Origin: Klebsormidium nitens
Taxonomy: Eukaryota; Streptophyta; Klebsormidiophyceae; Klebsormidiales; Klebsormidiaceae
Reading direction: 5' to 3'
Assembly: GCA_000708835.1 (NCBI GenBank)
Contig: DF236975.1
Span: 1 to 64,000 of the forward strand
DNA: 64,000 nucleotides
Part shown: in pieces, positions 33,928-46,658 of the stretch
How positions within the stretch are numbered: the stretch's first letter is position 1
Layout: every line of letters starts with the position of its first letter
Translations under genes and position numbers: made by a program
The notes under the pieces: model-generated
Database searches by the model: none
What the model saw: only the letters and a program-made list of their open reading frames with translations
What the model was told of the DNA's origin: nothing

Positions 33928-35036
33928 CCTCCTGGGCAGCTTAGGCCCTCAGCAGCTAGGAGGGACTTGGATCTCCGAAGCGAAAGCTCGAAATCGCTGC
34001 CGACAGAGTCTGGAATAACTCGGGGTGGCAATACGTTGACATGTATGGCAACAGGCAAAACGATAGCTGATGTTTTATATACACGAGCAACCTGGCTGTG
34101 ATCAGCTTGCCGTGAATGTCTAGCGCATGCCTTTCTAACTAACAGATCTTTTTGGACCAGACAAGTATTGCTTGCGAGCAGGAGAAACTTGGATTGCAGC
34201 TGCTCTTCTTTTAGCCTTTTCAGGCTTGCAGCTGCCAGTACTTGTTGCTGTTTATGGCGGACTTGCAAGCGCACGCCAAGCGCGGGCACGTACAACTGAA
34301 GCAGCGCGCGCCGTTGAAAGGAAAACTGCCGACCTGCTTTGCAGAGTAGAATTGCGGTTGTTGCAAATGGCTGAAAAGCCTAAACCAGGCAGGGCTGCCG
34401 GACCGAGCCGCGCGTTCCGAACAGAGGCTGAGCAGTACGTACGTCCGCTTGCGCGCCAGATCGTGCACAGCGCGCCGCCGCGCCAGTCGATTAAAGTCCG
34501 AGCTTGTCCCGGGGGTTTTATACGAGATTTGGAGATTTGGGGTTGCGCGGCCGCCGCACAGCTGGTCCAATCGACAGCAGCCGCGCGAGTTTGCGGGGAC
34601 AGTGTGAAAAGTCGCTTTGCAGTGCCGCTTATATGCAATGACTTCGCCTCTTCTCGGTAGACGGATTTTGATTGTCACAGTCACAACGGCACAAACCGGC
34701 AAAACAGCGCGAAGAACCGTTCATGAACGTTGAGCTGAACTTAATTACACCGCTTGTTTGAGAGATGTTGATCATCCGCTGTGGAGAGCTCAAATCAACT
34801 GCATCAGAAGTGCTCCTTGGCCTTGTGCTTCAATATGGTGGCAATTCTGCAACTTTTGGCAATTCTAGAAAGGTGTGGGACCTTTTATCCCATTTGACCA
34901 TACCTCTGGTTCTATCTTCGGTCTGTGGTTTGAAGGATTAGCTTCGACCGGCGGTGGCTGGCGCCAGGGTTCACGCACTTTGTGCAGAACCTGAGGTGTA
35001 GAAAAGGACGCATGTTCGGCCTGCTCTGTGAGGACA
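33928..35036. other. Divergent intergenic region upstream of RPC2
   Basis: A GC-rich stretch at 34170-34700 is open in several frames on both strands (up to about 160 codons), which is expected from base composition. A plus-strand frame at 34172 begins with a signal-like segment but lacks an ATG and any family motif, so it is not called as a gene. Confidence 0.45.
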
Positions 35037-38000
35037 ATGGATACAAAGGACGATGTCAAGCCCGCAGCAGGGACCACCGGTCGTCCCGATGTGGACCGAG
35101 CGGCAGGGTATACCACCGGCCAGGTAAGCATCAATTGAATCAATCACATCCTCATGGAGTTTTCAAATTGTGGACATCACGAGTCTTGCCCTGTACGCCC
35201 ACCTCACATAAGTGGGGATAGTTCAACCAAAGGACAGTAAGCTTTCGATGATATGGTGGTGCAGTGTCGCTGGTTATGACCCTCGTTTGGGTTCTCAAAA
35301 AAATTCTAGAGGAGCACTCAAGAGACAGCATTGCAAGCCACACCTGTTGTAACAAACTGCTTGGATTGGAAACCCTTGACTTGAACACACGAGCAGCAAT
35401 TTTGCTGCAGAAACCTTCTTTCAGGAAGCTCCACCGTTACCATGCGTCGCACCGTGCTCCTATGGCATAATTCATGCGGAATCCCGCACTTGGTGCTGTC
35501 ACACACAGGCGAATAGCTGATTGCAACAGGTACAGTCAATTTTTCCTTGTGCCCCTTTTCGTCTCTCAGGACTCCATCCACGAACAACTCTTCCTCTTGC
35601 AGCTTGATACTGGCACACGTCCCTCAACTTCGGGCCGCCCCCCCCTCCCTTCTGGGGGTTCAGGTCGCAGGGCCCCAAACCTGGCTCGCGCTCGGCCCCC
35701 CAAAGCAGAAGAAAAAGTCAAACCAGACCCTGGACGGGTTCCCGAATCAGCCGCAGCCGCTGCGGGCGGGGTGCACCCTGGGAAAGTGATAGATGGATCT
35801 GAGGACAGCAAAGCGGACGTCAAGAGTGGTGTGGATGCCAAGTTGGCGGCCCAAGACGTGCGGGCAGCTTCGGACAAGGAGCTGGAGAGAGTGCTATACG
35901 ATCCGCAGAAGCTGACGCAGCCAATTAAGAGCGCAGTGGACAAGTTCGAGCTGCTGCCGGCCTTTCTCAAGGTGAGAGAAGCCATGGTGATTTGCGAGCT
36001 TGTGGATTCTGCTCATGGGTTTCTCCAAAATTTGTTGGATTAGCAGTTTCAGACCCTGTGTTGAAAGACCGTCAGAATGTTGAATGCGCGTGCGGTGCCT
36101 TGCAAAATGCTAGTAGAACCTCTGTAGGCTGTCTTGTCCAGTTCGCTATGCAATCGGATCCAGCTATGGAATTGATTGGGTGTGACACAGATTGCAGGGC
36201 CATTCTGATTCACCTTCTGATCCTACAAGGTAGTCAGCTTCAATGCTGGCCACATCTTATGTACTGGACCGCTGGAAGAGCTGGTTGATCTGCAGCATTG
36301 AGCTGTCGTGCAACCTCGAAGGCGTCTTGCACACACAGATCATGTGAAAGGATTGGAGAGGGAGGTAAGGAGCACCCAACGATAAAGAGGAACGAAAGAG
36401 CACGAAGTTGACTGAAAGGAATCTGCACCAAATTTGAAAGTGACTGGCCCTGCTTGCAGGTTCGCGGTCTGGTGAAGCAGCACATTGACTCGTTCAACTA
36501 CCTGATCAACTGCGAGCTCAAGAACATCATCCGCGCCAAGGCCAACGTCAAAGTCACCTGCGACACCGACCCCAACTTCTTCCTGCGCTACACCGACATC
36601 TATGTCGGGAAGCCCTGCATCGAAGTGGACCTCATCCAAGTAAGTCCAGTGCTTTCGTCATGAGACTCGTGCGTTCTGCGCCTGCTTCACGGTCTAGATA
36701 TATTGTTAGTGGTTCTGACAGATGCCAGTTCCTTGTCTTTCGTTCTTTTGTGCTCCATTGATTGCTGCCCTGGCCCCTGCTGACCCCATTGGTGTTTTGA
36801 TAAGGTCACGACTTGTCAAAAGTATTTATTTGCCATTCCCGAACATTCTTATAGAAGCGTACACAACTTTCTGCTCGTCTCCTGCTGCCTTACGTGGATT
36901 AGGTTGGTAGTAGAAATCGACGCAAGACAGTCTATGAAGCTTTCTTGTGTCTGAAGACGCAACGTCAGGTACATATGTTGTGGGTAAGGATCAGGATGCG
37001 TCGACCCGAAAACTGGTGTGATCCCTATCAACGTATTTGTACGAAACTCCCCCTGCCTTCCGGCTGTCGATCCTTCTGAACCGAATAACTTTTCTTGCCG
37101 GACCACATCAAGGATAGACTGAGTTCTTCGCATTTCTGTGTATCCTTATGACAGCAGCACGCGACAGTTTTTCCTGTAGATCCTGAGAACCTTGACACCC
37201 CGATATTCTAAAATCTGAAACCTGCAACGTCCGCAGGAGGGCATCACTCCTCAGAAGTGCCGGCTGCGCGACATGACGTACGCTGCGCCCATCAGCGTGG
37301 ATGTCGAGTACACACGTGGGAAGGAACTAGTGGTGCGGAAAGGGAAGGGCGGGCAGGGCGCGATTGTGATCGGGAGGATGCCACTTATGCTGAGGAGCAG
37401 CCGATGCGTGCTGAAGGACAAAAACGAGGAGGAGCTGGCGGAACTAGGTGAGGGCCAGGTCAACGGAGGGTGCTTTAAGTAGAGTGGTTTGTTCTTCTGC
37501 GAGGCAAACATTTAACGGCAGAGAGTGGGTTCGTAACGGCTAATGAAGTCGGAAATTGCCTCGAGCGTGCTGTCTCGCCAGGTGTAACCAAGAAGGCAAG
37601 ACGCCGATCAAGCGGACATAAAGACTGATTGTGAGAAGAGATTGATGATGACGCAAAAGTCACACTTTCCGTGGTCCAAGGGACTGACAAGTATGAGGTC
37701 TTGGGAGCTGCTTTGGCTTGTCTTACACAGACTAGCGAACGGTTGTGCTTCAGATCTGACTAGCAGGGGGAACTGTGTCGATTGCCCTTTCCTCTGGAAA
37801 AGCTTTCATCTTTGTTTCTTCGTCAGCGTTCTCAGGCACACCAACTCCCAAGAAGGGTTCCTTCTCTCAAAAAGGCCGTCAAATAACCGGTCCTTCTTAG
37901 CGACAGCCAAAGCTCAGCTAAGGCTTCGCGCTTGGTTCCTCAAGAATCATGTTGGTGCAAGTTTGCAGCGACACTTGGTCCAATTTACGGGCTGTGTGTT

Positions 38001-41000
38001 ACCAAAGAGCCACGTGAGAAAAGAGCCACGTGAGAAAACGCTTTCTCAAGCCATGTCCTATTGAACTTTCCAGGGGAGTGTCCGCTGGACCCCGGTGGAT
38101 ACTTCGTGGTACGTGGTACAGAGAAGGTAATTCTGATCCAGGAGCAGCTGTCCAAGAATCGCATCATCATCGATACGGACAACAACGGCAACGTCATGGC
38201 CAGCGTCACGAGCAGCACGCACGAGCGCAAGAGCAAGACCAACATCATCGTCAAAAATACCAGGATCTTCCTGCGGCACAACACGTTCGGGGACGAGGTA
38301 AGCGGCACATTCTGAACCAAGCTCAGAACCTTTTCCAAAGGTCTTAATCAAGGGAGTCCGATGGGTCCGTTTAGTCGGCAGAGGGTTATGCTGGCCGGCT
38401 GGAGACACGCTTATAGTCCGCTTTACAAAATGATTTTAGAAAGCTCACTGCCGGAAGGCTGTCCTTCCCTGGTTGGAATGGAAGAAAGCCGACAATACGA
38501 AGTCGATCTTTTTGCGGTTGCAGACCCCAACATTGATGTAGAATATACTTCGACTTGGTTTGACACCTCCCAAGCTGATTTTGCTCCGGTGCCCTTTCCG
38601 CTCTCAGGTCCCGATCGTGGTCGTTCTGAAAGCGATGGGCATGGCGAGCGACCAGGAGATTGTGCAGATGGTGGGAATGGACCCCGTCTACGCGGATCTG
38701 CTGGCGCCCTCCATTCAGGAGTGCGCTGCTCTGGGCATATTCACACAGCAGCAGGCGCTCGAGTACTGCGGGGCCAAGGTCAAGACGGGGCGCCAGATGT
38801 GGGTCAAGACGAAGCGGCACAAGGTGAGCGGTTCAAATGACTTTGACAACCGCTCCTGTCATCTGTTACACTTGTTCCGGATTTCTGGGTCTGAGGATCC
38901 ACCCGAGCTTCTGTGGGGTTCTGATCATGACCGAAAAGCTCTTTCATTGTTCACTTTGTTTGTATCTCGAGCCCGTGGCCATGTCACGTCTTCCAGTGAG
39001 TATCGTCAAAATTGGTGGAACGAGACTTACAAGCAGACCTGCTTGGCAAGCAGGCCTGCGTTTACCTTTCAAACGACGCAGTCAGTCGATGCAGATTCAA
39101 AACTTGAAACATCAGAAAAACTCCGGAGTGTCGTGTCATGTTCCTTTGCGGTGCTGCTTACAGTCTCATCATAGCATTGTCTCTTAAGAAGCACAGATCT
39201 CACTACTGCTCTCAAGAAACATTTCGTACTCCGTTTTCAATCCCCAAAAGCTGCACTTCCTGCATTTCTTCGTCCTGTACTGTTCCGTTCTGTTCGACTT
39301 GCGCAGTTTAGTCACGGTTTATGTCGATTACCGCTCCTCTTGAGAGGAGTGGCCCCCCACTTTCCGCAACACAACCCTGAACTTGTGCATTCCGTTTCCG
39401 TTTCGTTCCGTCAGGTGGAGGATTTGCGCGACATCCTGGCAAACGTGGCCCTGGCGCATGTGCCCGGCTACCGGGTTCGACCTGCTGCAGTCCAATCGCA
39501 AGAATATCTACGAAATTAATAATAAGTCTTGCTTTCTCGCAAGGAGTGGGCCCCAATCTTTCAGCATCAAATAACCCCAAACATACGCATTCCGTTTCCG
39601 TTCCGTTCCGCCAGGTGGACGAGGCCCGCGACATCCTTTCAAACGTGGTGCTCGCCCACGTGCCGGTGAACCGGTTCGACTTCAAGGGCAAGTGCATCTA
39701 CATCGGTGTCATGATCCGGCGCATGCTGGAGGCGATTCTGAACAAGGACGCCGTCGATGACAAGGACTACTACGGCAACAAGCGGCTGGAGCTTGCCGGA
39801 CAGCTGCTTTCCCTGCTGTTCGAGGTGAGTTCTGACCGAAGAATCTGCTCACCGGTTCTTAAAATTAGGAACGTAGGCTCTTACCAAGATGACATTGTCG
39901 CGTGTTGCCCTTTCAGCGGCCTTCTGACGGGGTCTTGTTCTCTTTTCAGCGTACTTCTGACGGGATCTTGGTAGATTACCTGGGTTGGTATCCCTGCGCT
40001 CTGAAGTTAACCCGTCGGTGTATTGCTTTGGTCACAAAGTTGTCTGCAAAGAGCCTTTTATCTCGACTCATCTACTCTGTATTCAAAATCATTTCAGTTG
40101 CGGTGGAAAGACGTCGCCGACGAACTCAGGATCTGACGACAAGACCATCAGGTTCCATCGATTGAGCGGAAGAGAACGCAGACAAGCAAGCCCCTTGACT
40201 TTCTCAAATGCAGGACCTGTTCAAGCGCATGAACAGCGACCTGCGCAAGGAGACGGATAAGGCGCTGTCCAAGGCCAACCGGTCGACGCTCTTCGACGTC
40301 GTCAAGTGCATAAAGCCGGACACGATCACTAAAGGCCTGGAGCACGCGATCTCGAGCGGCAACTGGACCGTCAAGCGGTTCCGTATGGACAGGAAGGGAG
40401 TCACGCAGGTGAGAGACGTAAAGGTTGACATTCGTGAATATACAACATTGGTAGGGGATATAGAACATTGGTATTGGATCTATGTTTGGGCGAGCGTTGT
40501 GTGGATTCTTCAAGGCTGCCGCTCTTTCGTATGTACCACCTATGTTTCAATGTGGGATATTGGGACTCGCGGAGCAAGCACTTCATCGTCAAGCGTGCTT
40601 CGAAGCATCAGCATAGTTTCGACTTTGCGGACTTTCATTCGGCAGGTTTTGCGAGTCCTTTGAGCCAAACTCGCTGCACTTGCGACCTGACCTCTGATCC
40701 TCATTGTCAATGGTTGAATTGTGGCCAAACGGAGGTTCTGGGATTATATGCAGGTGCTGTCCCGGCTGTCCTTCATCGCGGCCCTGGGCCACATGACGAG
40801 GATCACGTCCCAGTTTGAAAAGACGCGGAAAGTCAGCGGACCCCGCGCTCTGCAACCCAGCCAGGTGAGCGAGTGTTTCGCAGAAAGGCGGCTACTGTTT
40901 TTTTGTCCAGTCAATATGTGTCAGATTGGCTGTGCACTTTTCCGAATGATCGCCTTTCGTCAGAATTCCTAAAGGATTAAGATTCTGCAGGGAGAGTTGT

Positions 41001-44000
41001 GAGCTTGCCTAGTGTCGTCCCTTGCTTTGTCTCTTGCCAGACCCCAGGACGTCGCACCTTAAATGTCCTCATCGAAGTCAAGTAAAGTCAGTAAGTGTCT
41101 GCTTACCGCGCTTGAGCTCTTCTGTTGCCCTCCCGCTTCTCTTGCTGTGCTTCAGGACGGTCCCTCGATCGCCCTCTTTCGAAAGGTATTTGCTCCGCGT
41201 TGCTCGATCGGTTCGTAAGTTTCAAAGTGTTTTGTACTCTCTGACCTGCTAACGTTTTCTATTTCCAGTGGGGCATGCTTTGTCCGTCCGACACTCCCGA
41301 AGGCGAGGCGTGCGGCCTGGTGAAGAACCTGGCGCTCATGACGCACGTGACCACCGACGAAGAGGAAGGACCCATCGTTAGGCTGGTAAGACGATTCCGC
41401 TTTTCCTTGACCTTTTTGGACGCCTGCAAAGGTCACTTTGAGAAATTGACTGCTCGCAAAATGTTAAGGATCTGGGATGAAAGCGCGGAGTAGCGTTCAT
41501 GGAAAACCTCACGAAAGGTCCAATCTAACACATAAGCCGCACTCGAGGGTTGCGGTGTTTGCTCGCTTCTCCTAAGCCCTGTGTTGAGTCGTCATATTCA
41601 ACTCTGTAACTGTTTCATATCAGCGGATGAACTGGGAAAATATCCAATTTTCTTTATATTCCGTGATGCCCGCAACGCACTCCATTTGCGACGTTCTTCA
41701 ATCAACTCGAAGTTTCGCCCCCTATTGACGGCAGGCCTCCTTTCATTCAAGACCCCGCAGCTTTACAACCCGGCTTTGGAGATGTTCACGACAGGCTTCA
41801 GCGGTGGGCCTGGAAGGGCTGATGACACAACAATACCCGCATCTGTTGACCAGCATTCTGACCCGGCCCCTTTCTTGCGATGGCAGGCTTCAACGCTGGG
41901 GGTGGAAGAGCTGGCGCTGCTGTCCGGCGCGGAGCTCCACGCGCCCAGCAGCTACCTCGTCTTCCTCAACGGAAGCATCTTAGGTGTACATAGAAAACCG
42001 CACAAGCTCGCAGGTAAGACGCCTCCGCTAAGAAAGGCAAAAAAGGTATCGGTGGACCTTCTTGAAAGTGTACGTTGTATTCAGCCTCGCATAGCAACTG
42101 CATTCGTCCCTGGTGTAATGCAGTTTCTCAAAGCTTTGAAAGCGAATGAGAATTCCCCTTGATGCCAGGCCCTTCTTGCTCAAGCTGATAGTACATGAAG
42201 TCCCATATGACTGCTTTCCTATTTAGGTCCCTCCAAATCCCTTCAAATCCGGAACGGAACATGCAATATTTCACCCTCTCGTGATAGCTCCGAGATCCGG
42301 TTCGCACGTTGTAAAGTAACCCCTGACAATCTCGGGAAAGACTATTACAGCCTTTACTCCCCCTCCCCAGATGCCATTCGGAGGCTCCGGCGTGCGGGTA
42401 GAGTAGGAGAGTTCGTGTCCGTCCATGTACATACCGGACAGAAGTGCGTCTACATCGCGTCGGACGGCGGCCGCGTGTGCCGCCCGCTCGTGATTGCGGA
42501 CAAGGGGGTTTCGCGCGTCAAGGCGCACCATATGGAGGAGTTACGGGAGGGGTATCGCACGTTTGACGACTTTTTGAGGGAGGGGCTGGTGGAGTATCTC
42601 GACGTGAACGAGGAGAATAACAGTCTGGTGAGTTGTTCTGGGGTTTCGGATTAGGCAGTCTGGGCAGATTCTTTTCTAAACCGTATGGAGGAATTTCGGG
42701 AGGGGTACCGCATGTTTTACGACTTTCTGAGGGAGGGGCTGGTGGAGTATCTCGACGTGAACAAGGAGCTGATGTCCGTTGAGTCATTTTCTCATCGCAC
42801 GAGTTCTCAGTCTTGCTGCCTGGGCGGTGAAGGCTTTCTGTCTTTTTACATCTTTATGGAAGGGCTATTATGCGGCTACCAAACATGGTCAGAGAAGGTC
42901 CAAGTTGGACAGCGGAGTGTGAATTAGAATGTGGAGATGGGGCCATGCTTTCTAGACGGCTTTCTAGACGATACTGGGCTTTAAGAGCGGGGAGAGTGGT
43001 TCTGCTTTTACTGACGCTCGACCAACGCCCCCTTTTTGCATCTGCGCAGATTGCCATGTACGAATGCGACGCCGGCCCAGACAACACCCACATCGAGATC
43101 GAGCCGTTCACAATCCTGGGGGTCTGCGCCGGGCTGATTCCATACCCCCACCACAACCAGTCTCCGCGAAACACGTACCAGTGCGCTATGGGCAAGCAGG
43201 CGATGGGCAACATAGCGTATAACCAGCTGTACCGGATGGATACGCTATTGTACCTCCTGGTATACCCGCAGAGGCCGTTGCTGACCACCAAGACGATCGG
43301 CCTGGTAAGGCGCAGACAACAGGTTGCGCTTGCATCTACTTATCCGGCTTTCGCATCCCCGTTCCGAGGGCATCGCTGCCTGGCTTTGCAAGAAGTTTGT
43401 TTCATTTTAGGCGGCCACGAAGGTGCATCAAGAACTGTCTGATCCTCAAAGCGGACCCAATCGACCAAGCGTTTTGGCTGTGTCATCTCTTGGGACCATC
43501 CTCGAACAGATTATTGCAAGCGATAATCGAGCTGTTAAGCTTCGCAGACCCACTTCAAGGTATCAAGAATATGTGATTGAGTCAAGATGATATCTGGAAA
43601 GGAATACATTCCAACGCAAGGGAAGCGCTGAAGAAATCCAGTGCATGCGGTTCGATGCTTAAAGAGCGCCTCAATCGCTTTCGGCAGCCCCGATCCTTAA
43701 CCCGTCCACAGAGAAGCCTCGACAGAGCCGGTGAATGCCAGGATGTCACGTCGGCTGCTGGTGTCATGCACTGAGCTGATCATCTGAAAGTGACGATCTT
43801 GGAAAAACAAGCCGATCCGCACCCCTCCGTGCAATTGGCCTTGACAGATCAGTGGGTTATTACAGTTAGCTTCAGTCTCTCAACAGGGCTTTGCTCACCT
43901 TTTTCCGCAGATTGGCTTCGACAAGCTAGGTGCGGGGCAGAACGCCACCGTGGCCGTCATGAGCTACAGCGGGTACGACATCGAAGACGCGATCGTGATG

Positions 44001-46465
44001 AACAAGGCGTCCCTCGACCGCGGGTTCGGCCGGTGCATCGTCATCCGCCGCTATGCAACGTCCCTCCGAAAATACGCGAACCGCACGCAGGATCGGATCG
44101 TCGCGCCCCCGGGGGGATCCCTCGGCGCGAGCCAACGGTACGCGCTGCTCGACGCCGACGGGATCGCGGCGGCCGGAGAAATGATTCGCCCGGGTGACGT
44201 GTACGTGAATAAGCAGAGCCCGAAGAACACGCGCGAGATGGACGTGCCGAACCCCGCCAACCTGCCGGACAGGTAAGGACCGCCGTCCGAAAGCGTCCGA
44301 ATTGCCTGGTCACTTTGTCTGCATCTCCGATATGTTTCCTCGTGACTTGAGTTGTATGTGACCGCTCAAGAGTGGGTCCACCTTGTGTACGCAACGCTTC
44401 GGCCAATATCGGAACGAGCCTCGACTCTCCAAAAGCGTCTGCAAAGTGGTTCTCTGTATATCAGAGCGCTGTGGTCGAGAGTAGAGGACCCGAAAAGGAA
44501 TTGCCGATGTTGGACCGGATCATGCGGCGCGTCGTAGATGGTATCCACCTTGAAGGACCTTGAAGGCGCTTCATCGAAGACATCACCGCTGTCTCTACAT
44601 TTGAACAAGATAGAGAATTCTATCCAGGACCCATTTGAGTACAGGAACTCAGTCTTAAACTGTTCTTTCCTTTGCAGCTTCTTCAAGGCCACCCCCCAAA
44701 CGTACAAAGGCCCCGCCGGCGAGACCGCTGTCGTGGACAAGGTGCTGATCACCAGCAACGACGAGAACCAGTTCGTCGTCAAGGCCTTAGTTCGCCACAC
44801 GCGGCGCCCGGAAGTGGGCGACAAGTTTTCGAGCCGGCACGGGCAGAAGGGCGTGTGCGGGACGATCGTGCAACAGGAGGACTTTCCGTTCTCGGAGCGA
44901 GGGATCTGCCCCGACCTCATTATGAACCCGCACGGCTTCCCCAGGTCCGTGACCACCTTTTCCTCAGGGAGCTCTTCCAGCTAGTTCTGGATGCTTGGCT
45001 CCACTGCTGTCTGTTCGCATCCCCGTTTTGCTTGCGTCCGTGCCTGTGTTTGCACTGCTTTTGTGACGGCAGAAAGTAGGATAAAGGTAGGCAAACAGTA
45101 GGCGCGACAGGAGGCGTGCTACAACCCAGTCTCCCGCTTTGCACTTTGCGTGCCTGAGAGGCGTCACAGTTCCTGAGGTTTAGAACGACTTTGAAAGTCT
45201 TGACGTTGCTGTCATTCTGGTTCTTACCAGACCGGACAACTGGCTCTGAGCGGCTTTCTTTGTTGTCACATTCCGCGAAGGTCGGATTTTTGTTCGAAGC
45301 AAGCTACTTTCAACCTGTCTTCTGGAATCGAAAAGCATAATATGTATTTAAAGAGGGTACAACGCAGTACGCAGGACAATCAACGGAGATTACCAGCTTT
45401 TGCAAAGTGGCCGACCTTGAGTAACCCGATTCCCTTGTCCTCTTTCGCAGCCGCATGACTGTCGGCAAAATGATCGAGCTCCTGGGCTCTAAGGCGGGCG
45501 TCTGCAGCGGCCGGTTTCACTACGGCACCGCGTTCGGTGAACCGAGCGGTCACGCCGACACCGTCGAAGCGATTAGCGCGACTCTGGTGCAGCACGGGTT
45601 TAGTTACAGCGGCAAGGACTTCCTCTACTCGGGGATCAGCGGGGAGCCGCTCCAGGCGTACATATTCATGGGGCCGGTGTATTACCAGAAGCTGAAGCAT
45701 ATGGTGAGGAGTGTTTGGTGGCCTTTTGCTTTTGCTACAAATGGATGCTTCTTCGAAACCTTACGGCGGATGCTTCTTCGGAACGTTACGGCCGAAAAAT
45801 TCGGTGAGACTGCTTCTTGGAACAATAAAATTAATCGATTGCGTGCTCATCACCTCCTTCTTGTTTGAGAAAACGAAGGCGTGGCAGATTTTGCCGGAAA
45901 TAGCTGCCAGCTGGCTAGCTGTGCTCCTCAGCTCGCTTCCGTTTATTGATCAGGTCGATCTTGAGCTTTGGCTTTCTTGTCGCTCAGGGTTTGCGGGCCT
46001 GCTTCGTCCATTTGGCCAACTTATCAATGCGGAGTTCATATGACCTGAGCCCCCTGGAAATTGAAGTCTCAATCTTACACATCCTTGTACCCCCAGGTTC
46101 TCGATAAGATGCACGCGCGCGCAAAGGGCCCCCGTGTCGTCCTCACGAGACAACCGACCGAGGGGCGCAGCCGCGACGGCGGGCTCCGGCTGGGGGAGAT
46201 GGAGCGCGACTGCCTCATAGCTTATGGGGCGAGCATGATGATCTTGGAGCGGCTTATGATCTCCAGCGATCAGTTCGAGGTGCAAGTGTGCACGAAATGC
46301 GGGTTGCTAGGGTACTTCGACAAGAAGCTGAAAGCCGGCTTCTGCTCGTACTGTAAGAATAGCCAGAATATAGCCACGATGAAGCTGCCGTACGCGTGTA
46401 AGCTGCTGTTCCAAGAGCTGCAGTCGATGAACATCGTGCCAAGGCTAAACCTGACAGAAGCGTGA
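35037..46465 (+). CDS. RPC2 (NRPC2): DNA-directed RNA polymerase III second-largest subunit
   Basis: Seventeen exons join in phase: 35037-35123, 35603-35971, 36460-36639, 37237-37447, 38074-38297, 38608-38823, 39615-39824, 40214-40408, 40754-40864, 41269-41385, 41887-42013, 42371-42627, 43050-43304, 43911-44272, 44678-44944, 45451-45703, 46097-46465 (about 1269 aa). This is the catalytic beta-like subunit that makes tRNA and 5S RNA. Hallmarks in order: [43 protein letters not shown]-type [108 protein letters not shown]; and a C-terminal zinc site CTKCG...CSYCKN. The match to plant NRPC2 is closer than to Pol I or II paralogues. The first 75 or so residues are a low-complexity extension. The exon ending at 44944 uses a weak donor (GTCCGT). 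Confidence 0.96.
39345..39541 (+). pseudogene. Partial tandem copy of RPC2 exon 7 with its acceptor (decayed)
   Basis: This segment repeats the 3' end of intron 6 and the first part of exon 7, about 200 bases upstream of the real exon. Both copies have 'cattccgtttccg', a CAG acceptor (39412-39414 and 39612-39614) and then GTGGA-GA encoding V-[ED]-[DE]-x-RDIL-NV-LAHVP. The upstream copy has one extra base after the VP codons, reaches an in-frame stop within about 35 codons and shows no matching donor. Confidence 0.75.
42685..42780 (+). pseudogene. Partial tandem copy of the end of RPC2 exon 12 (decayed)
   Basis: Bases 42685-42765 repeat 42532-42612, the final codons of exon 12 ([23 protein letters not shown]), exactly 153 bases downstream. 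The donor GTGAGT of the real exon (42628) is not conserved: the equivalent place reads gttgagt. It lies inside intron 12 and has no acceptor of its own. Confidence 0.75.
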
Positions 46466-46596
46466 AGAAAAGCTATGTCATCGAGTAGCTTCGTATCTGT
46501 GTCAAGCACGCGCGGAGGATCTCAGGATTTCAGTTTCTTGATCATCTTGCTCTATATTCTTGAGTCCTTGTGTTTGGTATCGGTCACCGCCCAGGC

Positions 46597-46658
46597 AAGG
46601 GTGCCGTCAAACCCTTGCAAGGGTGCCGTCAAACCCTTGCAAGGGTGCCGTCAAACCC
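46597..46658. repeat. 22-bp tandem repeat, nearly three copies, after the RPC2 stop
   Basis: The unit is 'aagggtgccgtcaaaccctt' plus 'gc', starting at 46597, 46619 and 46641 (last copy partial). Each unit begins aaggg and ends ccctt, so the transcript could fold into small hairpins. It sits about 130 bases past the stop, probably in the 3' UTR. Confidence 0.8.

Noticed and set aside
34172-34702. Overlapping frames of 128-162 codons on both strands
   Set aside because: The region is GC-rich and open in several frames at once, the plus frame has no ATG start, and no family or splice support exists.
41031-41080. Possible extra RPC2 exon after a cttgccag acceptor
   Set aside because: RPC2 homologues read directly from ALQPSQ into WGMLCP, which the exons on either side provide in phase.
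43790-44197. Arg/Pro-rich plus-strand frame over RPC2 exon 14
   Set aside because: It is out of frame with the well-matched RPC2 exon.
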